A DNA stretch of 64,000 nucleotides, taken from positions 37,305 to 101,304 of the forward strand of contig NZ_VDGT01000025.1 of the NCBI RefSeq assembly GCF_006335015.1, written 5' to 3'. Made by a program: the position numbers and the translations under genes. Below are positions 19,979 to 29,058 of the stretch, piece by piece (position 1 is the first letter of the stretch; the number at the start of each line of letters is the position of its first letter). Origin of the DNA: Streptomyces sedi. Lineage in GTDB: Bacteria; Actinomycetota; Actinomycetes; Streptomycetales; Streptomycetaceae. The notes under the pieces are model-generated. The model was not told the origin of the DNA and made no database searches. It saw nothing but the letters and a program-made list of their open reading frames with translations.

Positions 19979-22555
19979 TCAGTGGGGCAGGGCCGCGTCC
20001 CCCGCCTCCGCGACGAGGCCGAGCTCGGCGCGTGAGGCCAGCAGGGGGTGCGCCGGCAGGACCCGGACCGTGTAGCCGTAGGGGCCGGGCCGGTTGAGGG
20101 TCAGCTCGCCCTCGAAGGTCCAGCGGCCCGCCAGGTCGGGACCGCCGGTGGCCTTCAGCGGGACATAGCCGGGCTCGGCGAGCGTGTCGTCGACGTCGAC
20201 GCGGCCGGTCACCGCCTGCACCTCGACCGCCGACGGCTCCAGGCCACCGAGCGCGACCCGCACCCGCAGCGAGACCGTGCCGCCGAGCGTCGGCGGCTCG
20301 TTGCCCGGCTCCACGTGCTCGACGGCGACGCCCGGCCACTCGCCGGTGACGCGTTCGGCGAACGCCGCCAGCTCGCCGGCCGCCTCCGCCGTCATCGCCC
20401 GGTGGCCGGCGGCGGCCGGCGCGTAGTAGGTGGTGATGTACTCGCGCAGCATCCGTTCGGCCAGCACCCGGGGGCCCAGCCGGTCCAGCGTCGCGCGGAC
20501 CATCTCCAGCCAGCGCCCGGGCAGGCCGCTGCCGTTGACGCCCCGGTCGTAGAAGCAGGGCGCGACCTGCTGCTCCAGCAGGCCGTAGAGGGCGGCGGCC
20601 TCGATGGCGTCCCTGCGCTCCGGCTCGGCGGCGGCGACACCGTCGGCGGTGGGGATCTCCCAGCCGAAGTCCGGGTCGAACCACTCGTCCCACCAGCCGT
20701 CGCGGACCGAGAGGTTCAGGCAGCCGTTGAGCGCGGCCTTCATCCCCGAGGTGCCGCACGCCTCCAGCGGGCGCAGCGGGTTGTTGAGCCAGACGTCGCA
20801 GCCGGCGTAGAGCGAACGCGCCATGCTCATGCCGTAGTCGGGCAGGAAGACGATCCGGCGGCGGACCTCCGGGTCGTCGGCGAAGCGGACCAGCTCCTGG
20901 ATGAGGCGCTTGCCGCCGTCGTCCGCCGGGTGGGCCTTGCCCGCGACCACGATCTGCACCGGCCGCGTCGGGTGCAGCAGCAGCGCCCGCAGCCGGTCCG
21001 GGTCCTGGAGCATCAGCGTCAGCCGCTTGTAGGAGGGAACGCGGCGGGCGAAGCCCAGGGTGAGCACGTCCGGGTCGAAGACCTCGTCGACCCAGCCCAG
21101 CTCGGCCTGGCCGGCGCCGCGCTGCCGCCAGGAGGCGCGCAGCCGCACCCGCACGTCGTGCACCAGCTGCTCGCGCAGCGAGCGCCGCAGCTCCCACAGC
21201 TCGGTGTCGGAACGGCCGCCCTCCGCGGTCCTGCGGGTGGCGTCGGCGGTCCAGGTCGGGGCGTGCACCCCGTTGGTGACCGAGCCGATCGGCGCCTCCC
21301 GCTCGTCGAACCCGGGCCAGAGCCCCGCGAACATGCCCCGGCTGACCTCCCCGTGCAGGGTGGAGACGCCGTTGCAGCGCTGCGCGGTACGCAGCCCGAG
21401 CACCGCCATGTTGAACGGGGCAGGCTCGCCCTCGTTCACCGGCTGCCCGCCGGGGGCCGCCGCGCCCAGCGGCTCGCGGCCCAGGCCCAGCAGCGCCTGG
21501 AGGTCGAGGGACGCCAGCTCGCCGCCGTCGCCGAAGTGCCGGGCGACCAGCTCCTCGGCGAACCGGTCGATGCCGGCCGGCACCGGCGTGTGCGTGGTGA
21601 AGATCGTGCCGGCCCGCACCGCGCGGAGCGCGGCGTCGAAGCCGATGCCCAGCTCGCCCAGCTCCCTGATGCGCTCGGGGCCGAGGAAGCCGGCGTGCCC
21701 CTCGTTCATGTGGAACACCTCCGGCTCCGGGTGCCCCGTCAGCCGGCAGTAGGCGCGCACGGCGCGCATCCCGCCGATGCCGAGCAGCATCTCCTGGAGC
21801 AGCCGGTGCTCGCTGCCGCCGCCGTAGAGGCGGTCGGTGACGTCCCGTTCGGCCGGGCCGTTCTCCGCGACGGACGAGTCGAGCAACAGCAGCGGCACCC
21901 GGCCGACCTGGACCTGCCAGATCTGCGCGGTCAGCGTCCGCCCGCCGGGCAGCGCCAGGGTCACCCGGGCGCGGCTGCCGTCGGCTTCCAGCAGCGGGGT
22001 CAACGGCAGCTCGTGCGGGTCGATGACCGGATACTGCTCCTGCTGCCAGCCGTCGGGCGACAGGCTCTGGCGGAAGTAGCCGTGCCGGTAGAGCAGGCCG
22101 ACGCCGATGAGGGGCGCGCCCAGGTCGCTGGCGGCCTTGAGATGGTCGCCGGCGAGGATGCCCAGGCCGCCCGAGTACTGCGGGAGCGCGGCGGTGATGC
22201 CGAACTCCGGAGAGAAGTAGGCGATGGCGCGCGGCAGTTCGCCGCCGGCGCGGGCGTCGGTCTGCTGGTACCAGCGGGGTTCGGTGAGGTAGTCGCGCAG
22301 ATCCTCGACGGCCATGCCGAGGCGGCGCTGGAAGCCGCGGTCGGCGGCGAGCGCCTCCAGCCGGCCTGCCGTGACGGTGCCCAGCAGCCGCACCGGGTCC
22401 TCACCGCCGGAGTGCCAGCCGTCGGGGTCGACGGAACGCAGCAGCTCGCGGGTCTCGGGGTGCCAGGACCAGCGCAGGTTGCGGGCCAGTTCCTGGAGGG
22501 GTCGGAGGGGTTCGGGAAGGACGGGGCGTACGGAGAAGCGACGGATGGCCTTCAC
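19979..22555 (-). CDS. glgP: Alpha-glucan (glycogen/maltodextrin) phosphorylase
   Basis: GT35 phosphorylase of 858 residues that releases glucose-1-phosphate from alpha-1,4-glucans. It is the bacterial type with an N-terminal DUF3417 region (RPLQELARNLRWSWHPETREL). The PLP site is GTSGMKAALNGCLNLSVRDGWWDE with the Schiff-base Lys in SGMK. EGHAGFLGPERI and VTNGVHAPTW are family marks. The GTG start at 22555 has no ribosome site; TACGGT 6 nt upstream suggests a leaderless transcript. Together with GlgX it mobilises the glucan made by the GlgE pathway genes. Confidence 0.95.
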   Translation of the reverse strand: MKAIRRFSVRPVLPEPLRPLQELARNLRWSWHPETRELLRSVDPDGWHSGGEDPVRLLGTVTAGRLEALAADRGFQRRLGMAVEDLRDYLTEPRWYQQTDARAGGELPRAIAYFSPEFGITAALPQYSGGLGILAGDHLKAASDLGAPLIGVGLLYRHGYFRQSLSPDGWQQEQYPVIDPHELPLTPLLEADGSRARVTLALPGGRTLTAQIWQVQVGRVPLLLLDSSVAENGPAERDVTDRLYGGGSEHRLLQEMLLGIGGMRAVRAYCRLTGHPEPEVFHMNEGHAGFLGPERIRELGELGIGFDAALRAVRAGTIFTTHTPVPAGIDRFAEELVARHFGDGGELASLDLQALLGLGREPLGAAAPGGQPVNEGEPAPFNMAVLGLRTAQRCNGVSTLHGEVSRGMFAGLWPGFDEREAPIGSVTNGVHAPTWTADATRRTAEGGRSDTELWELRRSLREQLVHDVRVRLRASWRQRGAGQAELGWVDEVFDPDVLTLGFARRVPSYKRLTLMLQDPDRLRALLLHPTRPVQIVVAGKAHPADDGGKRLIQELVRFADDPEVRRRIVFLPDYGMSMARSLYAGCDVWLNNPLRPLEACGTSGMKAALNGCLNLSVRDGWWDEWFDPDFGWEIPTADGVAAAEPERRDAIEAAALYGLLEQQVAPCFYDRGVNGSGLPGRWLEMVRATLDRLGPRVLAERMLREYITTYYAPAAAGHRAMTAEAAGELAAFAERVTGEWPGVAVEHVEPGNEPPTLGGTVSLRVRVALGGLEPSAVEVQAVTGRVDVDDTLAEPGYVPLKATGGPDLAGRWTFEGELTLNRPGPYGYTVRVLPAHPLLASRAELGLVAEAGDAALPH

Positions 22556-22561
22556 CCCTCG

Positions 22562-22567
22562 ACCGTA
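22562..22567 (-). promoter_or_regulatory. -10 box for leaderless glgP mRNA
   Basis: Minus-strand TACGGT is followed by 6 nt and the GTG start at 22555. Confidence 0.5.
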
Positions 22568-22667
22568 GCCGTGCCTCGGGGGCGGTTGTGGGGGATTCCG
22601 GCCGATTCAGCACGAACGCCGCCGACAACCACCCCCGGGGACCAGCCGCCGCCCTCCGGGCGGTGCC

Positions 22668-22776
22668 GGTGGGCGACCACGGGAGTGGGGCTGGCGGGTG
22701 CGTCGTCGACCGCGGCGGGGTGGGGGTGGCGGTGGGCGACCACCGAAGTGGGGCTGGCGGGTGCGTCGTCGACCGC
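22668..22776. repeat. 46-nt direct repeat, two copies
   Basis: Copies at 22668-22713 and 22731-22776 differ at two positions (period 63). They lie in the 343-nt gene-free region between glgP and the peptide ABC operon. No reading frame across them looks coding. Confidence 0.85.
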
Positions 22777-22842
22777 AGGCGCGGCGGGGGTTACTCGCGC
22801 CGTTCCCCGCACCCCTGGCGCCGCGCGGCTCGGCGCCGGCGA

Positions 22843-22892
22843 CCGCCGTTCCCCGCGTCGCTGACACGGCCGCGGGGCGCGGGGAACGGCGG
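22843..22892 (-). terminator. Hairpin terminator of peptide ABC operon
   Basis: A perfect 15-bp inverted repeat (22843-22857 with 22878-22892) stands just beyond the last gene of the operon. A further copy of the left arm lies at 22798-22810, so an alternative longer hairpin is possible. Confidence 0.75.
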
Positions 22893-22898
22893 CGGGGG

Positions 22899-23978
22899 TT
22901 ATTCCTTGGTGTCGGCCGTCTCGGGGACGGCCACCGGCTCGTCGTCGGGGATGATCCGTTCGGCCAGTTCCCTGACCGGCTGGATCGTCCCGTCGGCGAT
23001 CTCCGCCGCGTAGTGGCAGGCCACGCGGTGGCCGTCGGCCAGTTCGGTGAGCGCCGGCCGTTCCGTGTCGCACCGCTCCGGCTGCCGCCAGGGGCAGCGG
23101 GTGTGGAAGCGGCAGCCGGTCGGCGGGTTCGCCGGGGACGGCAGGTCGCCGCGGAGCAGGATGCGTTCGCGGTTGTCCTCCACCTCCGGGTCGGGCACCG
23201 GGACGGCGGACATCAGCGCCCGGGTGTACGGGTGCCGGGGCTCGGCGTAGAGCAGGTCGCTGGGCGCCTCCTCGACGAGCGCGCCCAGGTACATCACGCC
23301 GATCACGTCGGAGATGTGCCGCACCACCGCCAGGTCGTGGGCGATCACCAGATAGGTGAGGCCCATCGACTCCTGGAGCTCCTCCAGCAGGTTGATGACC
23401 TGCGCCTGGATGGAGACGTCCAGCGCGGAGACCGGCTCGTCGCAGATGATCAGGTCCGGCTCCAGGACCAGGGCCCTGGCGATGCCGATGCGCTGCCGCT
23501 GCCCGCCGGAGAACTCGTGCGGGTAGCGGGAGAGCGCGTCGGCCGGCAGCCCGACCCGCTCCAGGACCTCGACGATCTTCGCGCGGCGCTCGGTGCGGTC
23601 CGCGCCGATGCCGTGGGCGGCCATGCCCTCGGCGAGGATCGACTCGATGTTCTGTCGGGGGTTCAGGCTGCCCAGCGGGTCCTGGAACACCATCTGGAGG
23701 CGGCGCCTGCTGCGGCGCATCTCCTCGTCGGGGAGCGCCGCCAGGTCGGTGCCGTCGAAGACGACCTCTCCCGAGGTGATCTCGTTGAGCCGCAGCACGG
23801 CCCGGCCCAGGGTGGTCTTGCCGCAGCCGGACTCGCCGACCAGGCCGTAGGTCTGGCCCGCGTCGATGGTCAGCGAGACGCCGTCCACGGCGTAGACGTG
23901 ACCGACCGTCCGGTCGAAGAACACCCCGCGCTTGACCGGGAAGTGGACCTTGACCTCGTTCAGTTCCAGCAGGCTCAT
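22899..23978 (-). CDS. Oligopeptide/dipeptide ABC transporter ATPase (OppF/DppF type)
   Basis: A 359-residue ATPase, the last gene of the five-gene importer. Walker A is GLVGESGCGKTTLGRAVL, the signature FSGGQRQRIGIARAL and Walker B LIICDEPVSALD. The C-terminal oligopeptide-transporter extension carries the cysteine set RFHTRCPWRQPERCDTERP, which in relatives holds an iron-sulfur cluster. ATG 23978 overlaps the upstream stop by four bases (ATGA), indicating coupling. Peptide import is inferred from family and operon form; nickel or sugar substrates occur in relatives. Confidence 0.92.
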   Translation of the reverse strand: MSLLELNEVKVHFPVKRGVFFDRTVGHVYAVDGVSLTIDAGQTYGLVGESGCGKTTLGRAVLRLNEITSGEVVFDGTDLAALPDEEMRRSRRRLQMVFQDPLGSLNPRQNIESILAEGMAAHGIGADRTERRAKIVEVLERVGLPADALSRYPHEFSGGQRQRIGIARALVLEPDLIICDEPVSALDVSIQAQVINLLEELQESMGLTYLVIAHDLAVVRHISDVIGVMYLGALVEEAPSDLLYAEPRHPYTRALMSAVPVPDPEVEDNRERILLRGDLPSPANPPTGCRFHTRCPWRQPERCDTERPALTELADGHRVACHYAAEIADGTIQPVRELAERIIPDDEPVAVPETADTKE

Positions 23979-25045
23979 TCGGAGGTCTCCTCCTTCTGGG
24001 TGACCGGCTCGGTCGGGGAGTCGCCGGCGCCGACGTCGGCGAGGGTGACGGTCTCCAGCCGTTCGCGCACCGGGTTCACACAGCGGACGTGGTGGCCCGC
24101 CGGCGCCTCGGTCCCGGCCAGCGGGCCGAGTTCCGGGGTCCCGTTCAGGCACTCCAGGGTGTAGTGGTCGCAGCGCGGCGCGAACGCGCAGCCGTCCGCC
24201 CAGGCGATCTGGTCGTTGATGGAGCCGCGCACGGGGTTGAGCGGCTGGCCGCGCGGGGCGTCCAGCCGGGGGATGGAGTTGAGCAGCCCGTGCGCGTAGG
24301 GGTGGGCCGGCTCGGCGAAGAGGTTCCGCCGGTCGGCGGACTCCACGACCTTGCCGGCGTAGAGCACGTTGACGTCGTCGCAGAGCCCGGCGACCACACC
24401 CAGGTCGTGGGTGATCATCAGCAGGGCGGTGCCCTCCTGGTCGACCAGTTCCTTGAGGAGTTCGAGGATCTGCGCCTGGATGGTGACGTCGAGCGCCGTC
24501 GTCGGCTCGTCGGCGATCAGCATGCGGGGCGCGCAGGCCACCGCCATGGCGATCAACGCGCGTTGCCGCATACCGCCGGAGAGCTGGTGCGGGTACTCCT
24601 TGAGCCGCCGCGTCGGGTCGGGGATGCCGACCCGCTCCAGCAGCGCGGCGGCCTCGGTGCGGGCGGCCTGGCCGCGCATCCCCCGGTGCCGGCTCAGGAT
24701 CTCGGTGACCTGGACGCCGATGGGGACCACCGGGTTCAGCGAGGAGAGCGGGTCCTGGAAGATCATCGCCAGCTGGGTGCCGCGCAGGTCGCGCATCGCC
24801 GAGGGGCGCAGCGACAGCAGGTCGGTGCCCCGGTAGTCGGCCCGGCCCTCGACGCGCACCCCCTTCTTCGGCAGCAGGCCCATCAGGGCGAGCGAGGTGA
24901 CGCTCTTGCCGCAGCCCGACTCGCCGACCAGGCCGACGACCTGGCCCTCGTCCACGTCGAAGGAGACCCCGGAGACGGCGGTGCTCGCGCGGCGGCCTTG
25001 CCCTTGGAAGGTGACCTTCAGTTCGTCCACGGAAAGCAGGGGCAT
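23975..25045 (-). CDS. Oligopeptide/dipeptide ABC transporter ATPase (OppD/DppD type)
   Basis: A 356-residue ATPase partnering the OppF-type subunit. Walker A is GLVGESGCGKSVTSLALMG, the signature LSGGMRQRALIAMAVA and Walker B MLIADEPTTALD. The C-terminal extension with GCAFAPRCDHYTLEC matches the oligo/dipeptide family. The start is ATG 25045 with CGGAG upstream; a longer in-frame stretch runs into the permease gene and was discarded. It follows the permease stop by four bases and overlaps the next ATPase gene, as expected for a tightly coupled operon. Confidence 0.92.
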   Translation of the reverse strand: MPLLSVDELKVTFQGQGRRASTAVSGVSFDVDEGQVVGLVGESGCGKSVTSLALMGLLPKKGVRVEGRADYRGTDLLSLRPSAMRDLRGTQLAMIFQDPLSSLNPVVPIGVQVTEILSRHRGMRGQAARTEAAALLERVGIPDPTRRLKEYPHQLSGGMRQRALIAMAVACAPRMLIADEPTTALDVTIQAQILELLKELVDQEGTALLMITHDLGVVAGLCDDVNVLYAGKVVESADRRNLFAEPAHPYAHGLLNSIPRLDAPRGQPLNPVRGSINDQIAWADGCAFAPRCDHYTLECLNGTPELGPLAGTEAPAGHHVRCVNPVRERLETVTLADVGAGDSPTEPVTQKEETSE

Positions 25046-25049
25046 GGGA

Positions 25050-26003
25050 TCAGCTCCGCAGTTTCGGGTCGAGCGCTTCCCGCATGGACTCGCCCAGCAG
25101 GGTGAAGCCAAGGGCGGTGATGATGATGCCGAGTGCGGGGCAGATGGCCATGAACGGCGCCTCGTCGAAGAACCGTTCGGCCTGCGCCAGCATCACGCCC
25201 CACTCGGGTTGCGCGGCGTCGGGGTTGCCCAGGCCCAGGTAGGACAGGGCGGCGGCCTCGATGATGGCCGTGGCCAGGGCCAGCGTGGACTGGACGATGA
25301 CCGGGCCCAGGGAGTTGGGCAGCACGTGCCCCATCACCACGCGCCGGCGGCGCACGCCCAGCGCGCGGGCGGCGAGCACGTAGTCCGCGTTCGCCTGGGA
25401 GAGCATCGAACCGCGCAGCAGCCGGGCGAAGATGGGCACCTGCACGACGCCGACGGCGATCATCACCGTGGTGAGGCTCTGCCCCATGACCGCCGCGATG
25501 CTCACCGCGAGCAGCAGCGAGGGCATCGCCAGCATCATGTCGATGAAGCGCATCAGCACGGTGTCCAGGCGCTGCCCGGCGCGACCGCCGAAGGCGAGGG
25601 CGGCGCCGGAGACGCCGCCGATCAGCGCGCCGACGACGAAGCCGAGGACGGTGGAGATCACGCCCACCATCAGCGTCTGCCGTGCGCCGACCAGCATCCG
25701 GGAGAGCTGGTCGCGGCCGAGGTGGTCCAGGCCCAGCCAGTTCTCGCCGCGGGGGCCGACGAACTCGCCCCGGTTGGTGAAGACCTCGTCCCGCCAGAGC
25801 TGGGAGGTCGGGTTGTGCGGCGCGATCCACGGCCCGATCAGCGCGATGACCACGAACAGCGCCATGATGGCGACGCCGATCAGGGCCATCTTGCTGGACC
25901 GCAGCCGGCGGAACGCCTCCACCCACAGGCTGCCGCCGGTGGTGGTCTCCCGCTGGGCGGTGAGTGCGGCGAGCCGGTCGATCTTGTCGGTCTTGGTGGA
26001 CAT
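25050..26003 (-). CDS. Peptide ABC transporter permease (DppC/OppC type)
   Basis: A 317-residue inner-membrane permease with about six helices. The N-terminus has the OppC-type first helix (LIGVAIMALFVVIALIGPWIAP), and the EAA loop reads EAAALSYLGLGNPDAAQPEWGVML. GENWLGLDHLGRDQLSRML is the family signature after the first periplasmic loop. It overlaps the upstream permease stop by one base (TGATG). Confidence 0.92.
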   Translation of the reverse strand: MSTKTDKIDRLAALTAQRETTTGGSLWVEAFRRLRSSKMALIGVAIMALFVVIALIGPWIAPHNPTSQLWRDEVFTNRGEFVGPRGENWLGLDHLGRDQLSRMLVGARQTLMVGVISTVLGFVVGALIGGVSGAALAFGGRAGQRLDTVLMRFIDMMLAMPSLLLAVSIAAVMGQSLTTVMIAVGVVQVPIFARLLRGSMLSQANADYVLAARALGVRRRRVVMGHVLPNSLGPVIVQSTLALATAIIEAAALSYLGLGNPDAAQPEWGVMLAQAERFFDEAPFMAICPALGIIITALGFTLLGESMREALDPKLRS

Positions 26004-27007
26004 CAGTTCACCCGCACTCTCGGGTCGATCAGCCCGTATGTCAGATCCACCACCAGGTTGATCAGCATGTAGAGCAGGGCGATGAAGAGGATGAAGCCCA
26101 TCAGCACGGGGTAGTCACGGTCGGAGATCGCCTGCCGGATGAAGCTGCCGATACCGCCGAAGGAGAACGCCGACTCCGTCAGCACCGCGCCGGAGAGCAG
26201 GCTCCCGGTGAGCAGGCCGACGGTGGTGACCACCGGCAGCAGCGCGTTGCGCAGCACGTGCCGGCCGCGCACCACGCTCTTGCGCAGTCCCTTGGACTCG
26301 GCGGTGCGGACGTAGTCCTCGCTGAGCACCTCCAGCACGCTGGCGCGGGTGATCCGGACGACGACGGCGAGCGGGATCGAGGCGAGCGCGAGCCCGGGGA
26401 GGATCAGGTGTTGGATCGCGTCCCAGGAGGCGTCGAACTCGCCGGTCAGCACCCCGTCGAGGACGGCGAACCCGGTCACGTCCGTGGCGTCGATGCCGGT
26501 GGTCAGCCGGCCGCCGCTGGGCAGCCAGCCGAGGTTCACGGCGAAGATCGAACGGAGGATCATCGCCAGGAAGAAGACGGGGACGCAGATCCCCAGCAGC
26601 GATCCGGAGACCGCGGTGACGTCCAGCCAGCTGCCGCGGCGGCGGGCCGCGAAGTAGCCGAGCGGGATGCCGATGATGACGGCGAACAGCAGGGCGGTGA
26701 CGCCGAGTTCGAAGGTGGCGGGGAACCGCAGGGTGAACTCGTCCCAGACCGGCTGGCCGGTCTTGACGGAGTTCCCCAGGTCGAGCTCCAGAAGGCGACG
26801 CAGCCAGCGGCCGTACTGCACGAGCAGCGGTTCGTTGAGACCGAGTTGCTCCTCGATCTGGCGGCGGGCCGCCTCGTTGCCGCGCTCGCCGAGCAGGGCC
26901 CAGGCGGGGCCGCCGGGTAGTCGGTGGATCCAGATGAACAGAAGGACCGTCAGGCCGAACAGCGTGGGTATCAGCTGCAACAGCCTGCGGACGACGAGAC
27001 GGAGCAC
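26003..27007 (-). CDS. Peptide ABC transporter permease (DppB/OppB type)
   Basis: A 334-residue permease. It starts MLRLVVRRLLQLIPTLFGLTVLLF, the usual first helix of DppB, and has RVTRASVLEVLSEDYVRTAE-type EAA sequence (here VRITRASVLEVL, EDYVRTAESKGL) and LTESAFSFGGIGSFIRQAI. The GTG start at 27007 follows GGGGAG by nine bases. It is separated from the binding-protein gene by a strong hairpin that probably lowers its expression relative to that gene. Confidence 0.92.
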   Translation of the reverse strand: MLRLVVRRLLQLIPTLFGLTVLLFIWIHRLPGGPAWALLGERGNEAARRQIEEQLGLNEPLLVQYGRWLRRLLELDLGNSVKTGQPVWDEFTLRFPATFELGVTALLFAVIIGIPLGYFAARRRGSWLDVTAVSGSLLGICVPVFFLAMILRSIFAVNLGWLPSGGRLTTGIDATDVTGFAVLDGVLTGEFDASWDAIQHLILPGLALASIPLAVVVRITRASVLEVLSEDYVRTAESKGLRKSVVRGRHVLRNALLPVVTTVGLLTGSLLSGAVLTESAFSFGGIGSFIRQAISDRDYPVLMGFILFIALLYMLINLVVDLTYGLIDPRVRVN

Positions 27008-27045
27008 CTAGGGGCTCCCCTTTCTCTCTTCGCTACCGGGGAAGG

Positions 27046-27082
27046 CCGCCGCCCGGCCACGGGTCCCGTGGCCGGGCGGCGG
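27046..27082 (-). terminator. Intercistronic hairpin between binding-protein and permease genes
   Basis: An 18-bp perfect inverted repeat around a single central base sits between the first and second genes of the importer operon. Such elements commonly terminate part of the transcription or stabilise the upstream message, giving excess binding protein. Confidence 0.75.
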
Positions 27083-27104
27083 AGCGACCCCTTGCCCGCT
27101 GGGG

Positions 27105-28775
27105 CTACTTGAAGGAAACCTCTGCGAAGTTCTCCTGGGTCAGCGGGGAGACCGTCGGCAGGTTGACGTCGGGCGAGAAGGCGATGGACGGGGGCGAGCT
27201 GGAGATCGGCACGCCGGGCAGGAACTCCATGATCGCCTCGTTGGCCTCCTGGTACATGGCCTCACGGGTCGCCACGTCGGGCTCCGTGCGGACCTCGCTC
27301 AGCAGGTCGAAGATCTCGTCGTTCTGGAAGCCCCACTCCTTGGTGTAACCGTCGAACCAGGTGCCCAGGAAGTTGTAGGCGTCGTTGAAGTCACCGGTCC
27401 AGCCGAGCAGGTACACGTCGCACCCGCCGGACCTGGTGGTCTCCTGGTAGTCCGGGTTCCAGGTGAGCGGCTTGGGCTCGACGGTGATCCCGACGGCCTC
27501 CAGGTCGGCGCGGAGCAGCTCGTAGATGTCGGCGGGCGCCGGCATGTACGGGCGGGTGACCTCGGTCGGGTAGCAGAACTCCAGCGTCAGGTCCTCGGCG
27601 CCGGCCTCGGCCAGCAGCTCCTGGGCCAGCTCGGGGTCGTGCTCGTAGGTCCGCACGTCCTCGGAGTAGCCGGCGACGGTGTCCGGGATGAACTGGGTCG
27701 CCGCGACGCCGCCCTCGGGCAGCTGGGTGTCGACGATGTTCTGCCGGTCCAGGGCGTGGGCGAGGGCCTGGCGGACCTGCACGTCCTCCAGCTCGGGCTG
27801 GCGCTCCTGGATGATGCCCATGTAGAGGATGTTGAAGACGCCGCGGATCGGGACCTGGAAGCCCTCCTCCTCCAGCGTGCTGACGTCCGCGGGCGCGACC
27901 AGGTCGTAGCCGTGGATGTCACCGGCCTGGAGCGCCTGGCGGCGGGCCGACTCCTCGGGGATGGTGCGGAAGACCAGTTCCTCGACGCCGGCGTCGGTCT
28001 CGCCCCAGTAGTCGTCGAAACGCTCCAGGGTGACCTCGCCGTTGCCCTTGTTCCAGTCGGTGACCTGGAACGGGCCGGTGCCGGCGACGGTGCCGGCCTC
28101 CTGGCTGTAGCCGGGGAAGGTGATGTTCTCGCCCTCGCCGCTGGGGTCGTCCTCGGCGTAGGCCTCGATGGCCTTGGGCGAGTGGAGGGAGAACGCCTGG
28201 AGCGAGAAGCCGCCGGGGTAGTTGGCCGAGGGCTCCGCGACGGTGATGGTCGCGGTCAGCTCGTCGGGCGCCTCGCAGCCGACGTAGTTCGGCTCGGGAA
28301 CGTCCTCGCTCTCGTTCTCGGCGAAGCCGCCGAAGACGGCCTGCCAGTAGTAGGAGAGCGTGGTGTTCTGGTAGGTGCCGGCCCAGTTGAACCAGCGGTC
28401 GTAGTTCTGGCAGACGACCTCGCCGGTGAGCGCCTCACCGTCGTGGAAGGTCACGCCCTCCTCAAGCTCGAACGTCCACTCGGTGCCCTCCTCGTTGGAG
28501 GACCAGTCGTGGGCGAGGCCGCCGACCAGCTCGGTGCCGCCCGGCTCGTGGTCGATCAGGGTCTCGAACGCCTGCCTGGTCACGCGGAAGGTCTCTCCGT
28601 CGCTGCCCAGGGAGGGGTCGATGGCGGCCGGGTCGCCGGCCGCACCGAAGACGAACACCTCCGAGTCGCCACCGGAGTTGTCGTCGTCGCGCTCGCTCGC
28701 GCAGCCGCTGGCGACCAGGCCGATCGCCAGGGCCGCCACGAGCGTCCTCGCGGCGCGGGGTCTTGCTATGCGCAT
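27105..28775 (-). CDS. Peptide ABC transporter substrate-binding lipoprotein (DppA/OppA type)
   Basis: A 556-residue extracellular solute-binding protein of family 5. The signal peptide ends VASGC with lipidated Cys25, followed by an acidic Ser-rich linker. The SBP_bac_5 core includes LAHDWSSNEEGTEWTFELEEGVTFHDG and LEDVQVRQALAHALDRQNIV. The C-terminus is complete. It is the promoter-proximal gene of the operon. The ligand is presumed to be oligopeptide by family; the Streptomyces BldK system is a related class, but nothing here identifies this as BldK. Confidence 0.93.
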   Translation of the reverse strand: MRIARPRAARTLVAALAIGLVASGCASERDDDNSGGDSEVFVFGAAGDPAAIDPSLGSDGETFRVTRQAFETLIDHEPGGTELVGGLAHDWSSNEEGTEWTFELEEGVTFHDGEALTGEVVCQNYDRWFNWAGTYQNTTLSYYWQAVFGGFAENESEDVPEPNYVGCEAPDELTATITVAEPSANYPGGFSLQAFSLHSPKAIEAYAEDDPSGEGENITFPGYSQEAGTVAGTGPFQVTDWNKGNGEVTLERFDDYWGETDAGVEELVFRTIPEESARRQALQAGDIHGYDLVAPADVSTLEEEGFQVPIRGVFNILYMGIIQERQPELEDVQVRQALAHALDRQNIVDTQLPEGGVAATQFIPDTVAGYSEDVRTYEHDPELAQELLAEAGAEDLTLEFCYPTEVTRPYMPAPADIYELLRADLEAVGITVEPKPLTWNPDYQETTRSGGCDVYLLGWTGDFNDAYNFLGTWFDGYTKEWGFQNDEIFDLLSEVRTEPDVATREAMYQEANEAIMEFLPGVPISSSPPSIAFSPDVNLPTVSPLTQENFAEVSFK

Positions 28776-28841
28776 TGATCCACCTCAGAGGGGTCGGGGC
28801 GTGTGCCCTGTCCGGTGGACCGCACATTACTGCGCGGGAAT

Positions 28842-28852
28842 TTCACTGTGAA
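28842..28852. promoter_or_regulatory. Small palindrome in the divergent spacer importer / PL11 lyase
   Basis: TTCACTGTGAA is an 11-bp perfect odd palindrome in the 283-nt spacer between the divergent binding-protein and lyase genes. It may be an operator; the regulator is unknown. Confidence 0.35.
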
Positions 28853-29058
28853 CATCGTCAAGCTCGGCGATACCGAGCTGAGACGTGGCGCGCGGGCCGC
28901 GCGCGCGGCGTTCTCCGTCCCCGGGGGCCGTACGGGGCGCGGCTCGCGCGGTCGTCCCGCGCCGGCGTGAAGTTCCCCGCCGGGCGCGGCAACCTCGCGC
29001 GCCCCGGCGACCACCGGGAGGGGAGAGACCCGCACTCCCCCACGAGCGAGGAGATCCC

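Noticed and set aside
27105..28775. BldK-type morphogen importer
   Set aside because: The binding protein is family 5, but nothing in the sequence separates it from the many other peptide importers of streptomycetes.
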